A DNA stretch of 6,834 nt, taken from assembly GCA_023261685.1 (NCBI GenBank), contig JAHFOM010000027.1:1-6834 (forward strand), in the 5' to 3' direction. This DNA is from Candidatus Moraniibacteriota bacterium (GTDB lineage: Bacteria > Patescibacteriota > Minisyncoccia > Moranbacterales > UBA1568). Below, in pieces: positions 1-6,230 of the stretch. Below the pieces are notes generated by a model. It was not told the DNA's origin. It worked only from the letters and a program-made list of their open reading frames with translations, and searched no databases. A program made the translations under genes and the position numbers. Positions within the stretch are counted from its first letter, which is position 1, and each line of letters opens with the position of its first letter.

Positions 1-96
1 TTCGGCAAAGAAAGCCGGCGACGGGCGGAGCTCCGTAGCTGGGACACGGTAGCCGGAAAGTTTCAGAATGTTTTGGCGGCGGCGATACGGAGATAA
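1..96 (+). CDS. C-terminal end of a GT4-like glycosyltransferase (partial)
   Basis: Frame 1 is open from the left edge and ends at TAA (94-96), giving 31 residues that begin FGKESRRRAELRSWDTVAGK and end in AAAIRR. The pattern of a basic stretch, then SWD, then an amphipathic helix (VAGKFQNVLAAAIRR) is what closes many GT4/GT1 (GT-B fold) cytoplasmic glycosyltransferases, where an 'R..a..fSW..va..~l..y' helix ends the protein. The catalytic part lies outside the window, so neither donor nor acceptor can be named. The next gene starts 19 nt after the stop on the same strand, suggesting an operon. The family call rests only on this tail and is moderate; that a coding region ends here is more certain, because it also rules out the earlier ATG at 68 as the natural start of the next gene. 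Confidence 0.6.
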   Translation, partial: FGKESRRRAELRSWDTVAGKFQNVLAAAIRR

Positions 97-115
97 TGCG
101 CATACTCAAAGAAAT

Positions 116-1039
116 ATGAAAAAAACACTGTTTCTTGGTGCGAAAATTATCGTAAGCATCATCCTCATCGTATGGCTCATCGGACAGGTCGATTGGCAAG
201 GAGTAAGCCGGCAGATATACAACATATCTTTGCCGTTTCTTTTCGCCTACATTTTTTTGCAATTGGTCGGTACGGTTATCTCGGCACGGAAATGGCAGGT
301 GATCGCGAGCTTCAAGAATCTGCACTTCACCGTGAAAGAAGGTTTTTTCGCCTATCTGACCGGAGCGTTCATTAATAACTTCCTGCCTTCGACCATCGGC
401 GGTGATGCCTATCGGAGTCTCTGGTTGGCCAAACACAGTGGTGCTCGAGCCGCCGCGCTTTCTACGGTCGTTTTTGACCGCTTTATCGGACTGTGGACGC
501 TCTCGCTCTTCGCTCTCCTCTTGAGTCCATTGCTGTTTCCGTTTCTAAAATCCAGCCTGCCGCTGGTTTTGGTACTGTCCGCTCTCGCAATGTTTCTGAT
601 ATTTGATCTGCTTATCACCTATGCTTACTGCCAGCCGTGGTTTCATCAGCTCCTCCTACGTATTCCATTTCAGAAAGTCCGTCGCTTGCTGGAAGAAATT
701 ATTTTTTATACCAAAAAGCATATCTGGTGGCAGACAAGTCTTTGGTCCGGATTGTTCATCTTTGTCGGCATCGCGCTTTCCAACTTTATGCTCTTCCGAG
801 CGCTGGGAAGCGACGTCGGCTTTTTTGCGTTCACGAGTATCATATTCCTCGTGACCATCATATCGGCGGTACCGCTCTCCATCAACAACATCGGCATCAA
901 GGAATGGACGTACGTGACTTTTTTCGCGCTCGTCGGAGTGAGCATCGAGACCGCTATCACAGTCGCTCTCCTCTCACGTTTTCTCCAGATGCTTATTTCC
1001 TTCATCGCACTTCCGCGGTACTTGAGAAAAGAAATTTGA
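116..1039 (+). CDS. LPG_synthase_TM / AglD-YbhN-like flippase-like membrane protein
   Basis: A 307-residue polytopic membrane protein of the lysylphosphatidylglycerol synthase TM family (PF03706, formerly UPF0104). Visible hallmarks are NNFLPSTIGGDAYR (residues 87-100), the FDRFIGL motif (120-126) and SINNIGIKEW near the C-terminus (255-264), matching the family's 'N..LPs.iGGD..R', 'DR..GL' and 'S.nglG.rE' blocks. About eight hydrophobic segments run from residue 9 to 300, and the length is normal for stand-alone members. There is no C-terminal aminoacyl-transferase domain, so it is not a full MprF. In archaea, AglD of this family is needed for the last sugar of an N-glycan; bacterial members beside glycosyltransferases are thought to act on lipid-linked sugars or as flippase-like proteins. 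The ATG at 116 is chosen because it opens MKKTLFLGAKI directly before the first membrane segment and avoids overlap with the upstream GT4-like tail; the ATG at 68 would add a charged 16-residue extension. Only a weak AAAGA precedes it. Its exact substrate is unknown. Confidence 0.88.
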   Translation: MKKTLFLGAKIIVSIILIVWLIGQVDWQGVSRQIYNISLPFLFAYIFLQLVGTVISARKWQVIASFKNLHFTVKEGFFAYLTGAFINNFLPSTIGGDAYRSLWLAKHSGARAAALSTVVFDRFIGLWTLSLFALLLSPLLFPFLKSSLPLVLVLSALAMFLIFDLLITYAYCQPWFHQLLLRIPFQKVRRLLEEIIFYTKKHIWWQTSLWSGLFIFVGIALSNFMLFRALGSDVGFFAFTSIIFLVTIISAVPLSINNIGIKEWTYVTFFALVGVSIETAITVALLSRFLQMLISFIALPRYLRKEI

Positions 1040-1059
1040 TGTTTTCGTGTTGCCGGCGA

Positions 1060-2550
1060 TTACTTCTGTTTTGGTGAAAATGTGGCGGCGTTCATCTTCT
1101 TTCCTTCAAACAGGATATCGTGAGTATCCTTGAAGGTGACGGTTGGCTTGTCCTCAGTCACGATGTGAATATTGTTGAATTCCGATGCCGTTATGTTTGT
1201 TGCTTCGATACCGTTGCGCGCCTTTATATCAATATCGGAGAAACTTGTCTGAGTGATGGGATTTTCTGGTAAACCGATAATTTTGATCGCGGTGTTCGCT
1301 CGAGAACAGATGATATTCTTGAAGGAAATATTTCTGAAAGTCGGGGCGGTATCGGATGAGGGGATGACGGAATTTTTGGAATAATAGGTCATATCGAGAA
1401 AGATCGCTTCTTGCTCGATATCGGTCATCCGGACATTGTCTATTTGGATGTTCTCGACTATCCCTCCGCGACCTCTTGCGGATTTGATGCGGATTCCCCG
1501 TTTTGCCCCATTGAATTCGCAATTTGATACGGTCACATTGCGGACATCGCCCGACATCTCACTACCAATCACGATGCCGCCGTTTCCGCGACCGACCACG
1601 CAATTCCGTATGACGATATTTTCCGATGGTTTTCCGACGCGCCATCCGTCGGCGTCGAGTCCGGATTTGATGACGATCGCATCATCTTCGGTATCAAGCG
1701 TGGAATTTTCAATCAAGACATCCCGCGAAGAATCAATGACGATGCCGTCGTTGTTGGCGCCTTCTGTTCTGACGGTGAGATTGCGGATGAGGATATCAGA
1801 TGAATAGATAGGATGAATGGTCCACATCGGTCCGTTCGTTATCGTGAAGTCTTCCAGTGTGATACCCGAACAGTTGATGAACTGTATGAAGGAGGGTCGG
1901 AGAGCATCTTTTGTCGTTCCGAATATCCTTTCACTGACCGGAACGTTCTCTTTGATCATCTGGTAGAGCCTTTCTGTTCCGAAGCTCTGAAAGGCTTTCC
2001 ATTCCCACCATGCGGCGCCCTGTCCATTCAGAGTTCCTTTACCTCCAATAGCGACATTTTGGCAGTCGGCGGCATAGATGAGTGGAGAGTAGTTGTAGAG
2101 CTCCATACCTTCGTATCGGGAAAATACTACGGGGAGGTAGTCGGAAAAATTTTGGCTGAAGAACACTTCGGCTTTCTCGGATATTTCAAGCCGAATATTA
2201 CTCTTCAGATGGATGGGGCCAGTCAGCCAGTGGCCTTCGGGGACGATGACGGTTCCGCCGCCATGCGACGAACAGTCCTCTATTGCTCGGACGAAAGCGG
2301 TGGTATTGAGTGTGGTGTCATCATTTATTCCTCCATATGCGTCAAGCGGACAGATGAAAGTTGGCGTCCCAAAGTCAGTGGTGGATACAGTGAATGGCAA
2401 AAGGGCAACAAACATTCCTCTGGAATAAAACAAAAAGAGACCAACAATAAAAAAGATGGTCATCATCACGACGAGAGACAGGTACCGTTTCCGGCCATGA
2501 GGTAGCCTTGCGGAGATGGATTGCGGGAGCGAGAGGTGTTTACGCATCAT
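1060..2550 (-). CDS. Membrane-anchored GH28 family glycoside hydrolase (polygalacturonase-like)
   Basis: A 496-residue protein of glycoside hydrolase family 28 (right-handed parallel beta-helix; polygalacturonases, exo-polygalacturonases, rhamnogalacturonases). A basic N-terminus (HGRKR, residues 17-21) precedes one hydrophobic segment (about 23-42), so it is probably a signal anchor with the enzyme outside the membrane. The entry motif DAYGGINDD (70-78) and YNYSPLIYA with KGTLNGQG and WWEW (about 152-184) are typical of bacterial GH28. Active-site blocks follow in order: NNDGIVID (from 266, Asp268), EDD (Asp289, Asp290), GRGNGGIVIGSEMSG (from 320) and RGIRIK (Arg354, Lys356). The three acidic residues and the RIK pair are kept, but the usual His of GHGG is Asn323. 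The chain appears complete at both ends. I prefer the tandem ATG at 2550 over the TTG at 2562; neither has a clear Shine-Dalgarno. It lies 31 nt after the stop of the GT-C gene and is probably in the same operon. It may trim a uronic-acid or rhamnose-containing glycan; the substrate is not predictable. Confidence 0.9.
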   Translation of the reverse strand: MMRKHLSLPQSISARLPHGRKRYLSLVVMMTIFFIVGLFLFYSRGMFVALLPFTVSTTDFGTPTFICPLDAYGGINDDTTLNTTAFVRAIEDCSSHGGGTVIVPEGHWLTGPIHLKSNIRLEISEKAEVFFSQNFSDYLPVVFSRYEGMELYNYSPLIYAADCQNVAIGGKGTLNGQGAAWWEWKAFQSFGTERLYQMIKENVPVSERIFGTTKDALRPSFIQFINCSGITLEDFTITNGPMWTIHPIYSSDILIRNLTVRTEGANNDGIVIDSSRDVLIENSTLDTEDDAIVIKSGLDADGWRVGKPSENIVIRNCVVGRGNGGIVIGSEMSGDVRNVTVSNCEFNGAKRGIRIKSARGRGGIVENIQIDNVRMTDIEQEAIFLDMTYYSKNSVIPSSDTAPTFRNISFKNIICSRANTAIKIIGLPENPITQTSFSDIDIKARNGIEATNITASEFNNIHIVTEDKPTVTFKDTHDILFEGKKMNAATFSPKQK

Positions 2551-2581
2551 TTGAGACAACAAAACTTAGGAAAGTGATTTT

Positions 2582-4240
2582 TCAGTACGTGAGGCACTCT
2601 TTTGGCAGGCTATTCTTCTGAGCAGAGGAGTTGGCTGGCATAAATTTCAGCGCCAAGGTCCCAAAGGGGACCCGCTCTTTTTCTCTGGATAAAGATTCTT
2701 TGACCAGCTCCGGTTTATTTTTTATCACGCGTACATGGTTAACAGAAACCGGCTCATCAACGCTGCCCTTGAGGTAACAGCCGGAAAATCCATATTCTAC
2801 AGAAAGGATATAATACAGGGAACGGGCATACCGGCTTTCTCCAGAAATGAAGAGAGGATCCGATGTCCTGAAACGCTCTTGTGTGGCAGCAGCCAGAGCG
2901 CGCAGTTGATCGAGGGTAACCTTTGATTCTGTACCGAATACCAAGTCTGTTCCACTTTCCTCAGCGGACACCCGAGAAAGCGCAAGCTCCGACAAGTATG
3001 TTGTAGTGACTGCAATATTCAGCCCAAGGAGCACTATTCCCATTCCGTAAAAAAGGAGCTTGAAATGTGATTTTTTTGAAAGGTTGACCAGATATGTCAA
3101 GCTTAATCCGAAAAAGACAAAGAGCAGGGGCGCGACCCCGAGATAGAATCTCGTGGAAATCTGATATGCCAACGGAACCGTTGTGATAAAAAAACTTGCG
3201 AAACAAAGGAAAAGGAAAAGAAGTTCTCTTTGTTTTTTGGTCTCAGTCGTATTGCGATAAAAAATGAAAGACATATATGTCACCATGGCCGTGAGCGCCA
3301 TTGCTAACAGTGAATACGGTAAAGCGGCATCGCACTTTTTGTCGCATTTTAGCAAAAATCCGCGCGTGAGAATCATATCGGTATTCTGTTGTCCGGTCGT
3401 CAGTAGCCAGACGATACGCGATTCTTCTTGGTATGCGCGAAAAATTTTCTCCAAAAGATTATGACTGTCATCCTGAGAGCTTTTCTCCTCCACGGTTTTG
3501 ATAAGAGCTTGGAGAGTAGCTCCATTGCTCCTTACCTCATATATCAGAGTAGGCAGTTGGAACAAGGCCACCAGGCTTGCGCAAAAGAGTATCTCCTTCC
3601 ATTTCAATGAACGAGTCAGGATAAGGAAAACAAGGAGACTGCTGGTGAGTCCGATTGTGGGAACAAAATGCAGGTTAGCGATTATGCCAAGTGAGGCAGA
3701 GGCGCCGGCCAAGAGAAACCATCGTTTTCTCCCGCCACTTTCAAGAGCAGACAGGAAACTCAGGATAAAGGCAGTGGTAAAAAATGGAAGGCTATTGGGA
3801 TTCCAGGCAAATCGGGAAAAGGTCACCAGAAGGATTGAGGTACTTGCGAAAGCCGTGAGGGTCAGCGAGAGTGGTAGGGAAATAAATCTGCGAAGAAGAA
3901 AAAAGAGGAGCGGCAGAGTGAGAATGCCGAAGAGCAGATCCGGGTAGGCGAGGCTTTCCGGACTCTGACCAAAAATTTTCGCGGAGAAATACTGAAAATA
4001 ATAAAAGAGTGGACCCAGATGAAGGGAGCTACCACGAGCCTGCGGACCGACAAGAGGCAGTGTTCCCGGACCATTTTCCATAGCCGCATTAATGATGAGA
4101 GCATCTCGGGATTGGTCGGACTGGAAAACGAGCCAATCATCGTGGTGTACTGTCCGTAGTCCGATGCCGACAACACAGGTGACGACAAGAATGATGAGGG
4201 AATATTGCCCGCGCCAGTTCAGGTGATGTCTGATATCCAT
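2582..4240 (-). CDS. GT-C membrane glycosyltransferase, GT39/PMT_2-like
   Basis: A 552-residue polytopic membrane protein resembling the ArnT/PMT_2 (GT39) group of GT-C glycosyltransferases, which move a sugar from a polyprenyl-phosphate donor to an acceptor on the outer side of the membrane. After the first membrane segment (about 13-29) comes FQSDQSRDALI (39-49), the 'DQ.RDA' signature; its Asp residues are the likely catalytic or metal-binding acids of the first external loop. Then come LPLVGP (61-66) and LGPLFYYFQYF (75-85), FSRFAWNPNSLPFF (141-154), and RFYLGVAPLLF (364-374) in a late membrane segment. About eleven membrane segments end near residue 414, followed by a soluble C-terminal part of about 135 residues. 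A CDKKC pair sits at 299-303 in a loop. It starts 4 nt after the upstream GT39-like stop, so translation is probably coupled; no Shine-Dalgarno is visible. It differs clearly from the two other GT-C proteins here and lacks their C-terminal Cys-pair domain. Donor and acceptor are unknown. Confidence 0.82.
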   Translation of the reverse strand: MDIRHHLNWRGQYSLIILVVTCVVGIGLRTVHHDDWLVFQSDQSRDALIINAAMENGPGTLPLVGPQARGSSLHLGPLFYYFQYFSAKIFGQSPESLAYPDLLFGILTLPLLFFLLRRFISLPLSLTLTAFASTSILLVTFSRFAWNPNSLPFFTTAFILSFLSALESGGRKRWFLLAGASASLGIIANLHFVPTIGLTSSLLVFLILTRSLKWKEILFCASLVALFQLPTLIYEVRSNGATLQALIKTVEEKSSQDDSHNLLEKIFRAYQEESRIVWLLTTGQQNTDMILTRGFLLKCDKKCDAALPYSLLAMALTAMVTYMSFIFYRNTTETKKQRELLFLFLCFASFFITTVPLAYQISTRFYLGVAPLLFVFFGLSLTYLVNLSKKSHFKLLFYGMGIVLLGLNIAVTTTYLSELALSRVSAEESGTDLVFGTESKVTLDQLRALAAATQERFRTSDPLFISGESRYARSLYYILSVEYGFSGCYLKGSVDEPVSVNHVRVIKNKPELVKESLSREKERVPFGTLALKFMPANSSAQKNSLPKECLTY

Positions 4241-4244
4241 ATCG

Positions 4245-6077
4245 CTATTTTGCTATTTTTACCACCTTAATGAAATTTTTGGGACGGTTATCAATGAAGA
4301 GTTGCCAGTCAGGATTTTCAGTGGCGTAATATTTGTAAGCGATGAGTCCGGACTTTTCCTCCCAACGGAGGTAGCGCGCCATGTAACGGATTTGTCCGCG
4401 ACGGGTGAGGACATAATACTCCGGTTGTACCTTTTCTCTGTCAAACGTGTAGGCGGTGAGGCATTTGCCAATGAAAAACTCGCAGACGCCGTAATAATCC
4501 GCCCAGATAGTGAGGCGCTCCGCGTCCGGAAGGCTGTTTAAGTAGGCGGCGGCCTCATAGCCTCCATAGCCCCATGCGTCATTGATGAGCGCGGATTTCG
4601 GGAGTAGGATATTTGTGTAGTTGAAATAAAACGGTTTGATGGTGATGAGACTCATGTATGATCCGAAGAAGATGATCATGGTAGCGACCAATCTTCTGTA
4701 CGGTAAGGAAATGTTTTCCGTGATATGCCATGTGCCCAGTCCGGCGAGGAGTGAAAAAATAGGGTAGAGGAGGATGCTGTAGCGTGGGGTTGCGAGAACA
4801 TTGGAGAAAATAAGTAAGACGGTGAAGAGAGCAGTAAAAAGAAGGAGACTGTTCGTCAGGAAAGAATGTTTCACGGCATTTTTCTTGAATGATGCGATGA
4901 AAAACCCTGCCAAGCCGACGAGTGTGATGGGAGTAAGCGAAAATATGAGAGGGTTCCATTCCAGAAGAAAAACTTCGAGGAAGTTGGGAATATCCGTTAC
5001 ATAGCGCGCGTCAGAAATATCCTTGATATCAAAGGGAATGAGCGCGAAGATGCTCCACTGAGGAAAAAAATTTCTGGCGAGTATCAGAAAAACGAAGAGT
5101 AGAAGAAAGAACAGTGGTACCGTACGGGAAAGCGGGGTACAAAAGTTTTGATAGAGAGTGCGGATAAAAAAAAGATGTTTGTTTTGAAGCCGGTAGGTAT
5201 CAATGATGAGCCAGACAAAAAACGTCATCCCGACTAAAAGAAGAATCGGTTCATCGGGGATGGTGAGCAAAAAAGCTGTCCGGGCGCTTGGACTGATGAG
5301 GAGGGCGGGGAAGAAGAAACACAGGAGCGCCAGTGAAGCTACGACGATGATCAACCATCGGATAAGATTTTTTTTCAAATCGGCGCGTAGGGTTTCCGCC
5401 ATCTCTCCCTTGTCAGAGAGAAAAGACAGTAGGATCAGAAGCAAAAAGAAAGGAAACAGGATGAGGGCGGTATACTTGGAAAGGAGCGCTAAGCCGGTAA
5501 AAATGATCGTGAGCCACAGGAATTTTTTTTCCTTGCATTGCAGGAGGGCAAAGAAGGAAAGTATGGCTATCGAACCAAAGGACCAAAGCAAACTGTCAGG
5601 ATTTACGATTTGTGAGATACCAAGCAGGATGGGTGAAAGAGCGGTCAGTATGGTTGCCCAAAGGGCGACCCATGGATGCGTTAGTTTGGAAATAAGAAAA
5701 AAGGAGAGGAAGAGCAGGAGTCCATTGAGTATCAGGATGGGAAGACGGAAATCCCGATAGGTTTTTGCTGTCTGATCCGTTTTACAGATGAACAGTTTGT
5801 CTTTATTTTCAAAACACAGCGTCGGCGAGTCAGGGTGAAGAGAGTAGCCGATACCGGAAACAAGAGCCAGACTGATGCCCGGTTTATCATTGATAAAAGT
5901 ATTCTTCAGTTTGCCTTTTGCAAGAGCATCCCAGTATTCCGGAATACGTTCGTATACCCAATAGTGCTCGTCGGCGGTGATAAATTGTTCCAGATGCTGG
6001 AAACCGAAAAAGAAATATAAAAAAATAACCGGGATGAGCAGAATTTGAGCAGCGTGTTTTTTGAGTAAACTGAACAT
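4245..6077 (-). CDS. GT-C membrane glycosyltransferase, GT39/PMT-like, with C-terminal Cys-pair domain
   Basis: A 610-residue polytopic protein of the dolichyl/polyprenyl-phosphate-sugar:protein mannosyltransferase-like (GT39) group. The first external loop carries ITADEHYW (33-40), with the Asp-Glu pair typical of catalysis in these enzymes, then NDKPGI (63-68), and an insert with two Cys (88, 98). NPDSLLWSF (159-167) and LSKYTALILFP (199-209) are further family-style blocks. Around twelve membrane segments lead to ATPRYSILLYPIFSLLAGLG (429-448), then a last membrane helix and a soluble tail of about 125 residues with GVCEFFIGKC (Cys532, Cys539). The tail is clearly homologous to that of the truncated neighbour at the right edge. 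I choose the ATG at 6077 rather than the TTG at 6113, because the TTG lies inside the perfect inverted repeat 6107-6130 and the ATG gives a normal short N-terminus before the first helix. The sugar donor and acceptor cannot be read from sequence. Confidence 0.82.
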   Translation of the reverse strand: MFSLLKKHAAQILLIPVIFLYFFFGFQHLEQFITADEHYWVYERIPEYWDALAKGKLKNTFINDKPGISLALVSGIGYSLHPDSPTLCFENKDKLFICKTDQTAKTYRDFRLPILILNGLLLFLSFFLISKLTHPWVALWATILTALSPILLGISQIVNPDSLLWSFGSIAILSFFALLQCKEKKFLWLTIIFTGLALLSKYTALILFPFFLLLILLSFLSDKGEMAETLRADLKKNLIRWLIIVVASLALLCFFFPALLISPSARTAFLLTIPDEPILLLVGMTFFVWLIIDTYRLQNKHLFFIRTLYQNFCTPLSRTVPLFFLLLFVFLILARNFFPQWSIFALIPFDIKDISDARYVTDIPNFLEVFLLEWNPLIFSLTPITLVGLAGFFIASFKKNAVKHSFLTNSLLLFTALFTVLLIFSNVLATPRYSILLYPIFSLLAGLGTWHITENISLPYRRLVATMIIFFGSYMSLITIKPFYFNYTNILLPKSALINDAWGYGGYEAAAYLNSLPDAERLTIWADYYGVCEFFIGKCLTAYTFDREKVQPEYYVLTRRGQIRYMARYLRWEEKSGLIAYKYYATENPDWQLFIDNRPKNFIKVVKIAK

Positions 6078-6106
6078 ACGGGGCTTTATTACCAAACGAA
6101 GTGAGT

Positions 6107-6130
6107 GAAACAAAAGTTTACTTTTGTTTC
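6107..6130. repeat. Perfect 10-bp inverted repeat with TTTA loop
   Basis: GAAACAAAAG (6107-6116) and CTTTTGTTTC (6121-6130) are exact reverse complements around a 4-nt loop. On the transcribed minus strand the stem is followed by ACTCACTTCG, not by a T-run, which argues against an intrinsic terminator. It ends 29 nt before the preferred ATG of the downstream GT39-like gene, so it would sit in that gene's upstream leader. Confidence 0.75.
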
Positions 6131-6161
6131 CGAACGCAGTGCAGGTAAAATCGGGTCAATA

Positions 6162-6182
6162 CCTCGCGGCTTGCCGCGGAGG
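6162..6182. repeat. GC-rich hairpin with one bulged base
   Basis: CCTCGCGG (6162-6169) pairs with CCGCGGAGG (6174-6182) around the loop CTTG (6170-6173), with one unpaired G on the right arm. The stem is strong for this otherwise moderate-GC sequence. No T-run follows on either strand. Confidence 0.65.
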
Positions 6183-6190
6183 GATTGGGT

Positions 6191-6207
6191 CCAGGGAAAG
6201 CCCCTGG
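6191..6207. repeat. 6-bp hairpin CCAGGG/CCCTGG
   Basis: CCAGGG (6191-6196) and CCCTGG (6202-6207) pair around AAAGC. An outer GGGT (6187-6190) can also pair with ACCC (6216-6219), though this competes with the longer-range CGGGT/ACCCG pairing. In the transcribed direction it lies about 24 nt after the stop of the truncated GT39-like gene and is not followed by a T-run. Confidence 0.5.
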
Positions 6208-6230
6208 GGTCTCATACCCGTTATCGCCGA

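Larger units (their letters stand above)
6097..6220. repeat. Structured intergenic element with three hairpins
   Basis: This fills most of the 153-nt gap between the two GT39-like paralogs. It holds, from left to right, a 10-bp perfect hairpin (6107-6130), a GC-rich hairpin with one bulge (6162-6182) and a 6-bp hairpin (6191-6207). The last two are enclosed by CGGGT (6152-6156) pairing with ACCCG (6216-6220). The perfect hairpin is flanked by two similar blocks, CGAAGTGAGT (6097-6106) and CGAACGCAGT (6131-6140). No T-run follows any hairpin in the transcribed direction, so it is not an ordinary intrinsic terminator. It resembles a dispersed REP-like intergenic repeat, of a kind I believe is common in Patescibacteria genomes, but only one copy is in the window. 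It could also stabilise or separate the transcript between the two genes. Confidence 0.55.

Noticed and set aside
37..119. Frame-3 reading ending in GGGDTEIMRILKEI with TGA at 117-119, overlapping the ATG at 116 like a coupled ATGA junction
   Set aside because: It is interrupted by TAG at 36-38, leaving under 30 codons, whereas frame 1 is open from the edge and ends like a GT4 glycosyltransferase.
1040..1059. Possible bidirectional terminator between the convergent genes
   Set aside because: Only a 6-bp GCCGGC palindrome without a loop and no suitable T-run is present, so I could not support a terminator.
1813..2505. 230-codon plus-strand frame opposite the GH28 gene
   Set aside because: It lies fully antisense to a well-supported GH28 gene and its translation shows no domain pattern; it is a shadow frame.
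5160..5535. Several runs of eight A or T inside the GT39-like gene, possible slippage or phase-variation sites
   Set aside because: The frame is intact across them and such runs arise easily from Lys and Phe codons; nothing shows variation.
5203..5760. 185-codon Lys/Arg/Ser-rich plus-strand frame
   Set aside because: The composition is what the antisense of Leu/Phe/Ile-rich membrane helices gives; the minus-strand gene explains the region.
6084..6130. Promoter-like TTGTTT, 16-nt spacer and TAATAA on the minus strand before the GT39-like ATG
   Set aside because: Both boxes match the consensus poorly, the -35 box lies inside the hairpin arm, and the leader would be only about 10 nt.
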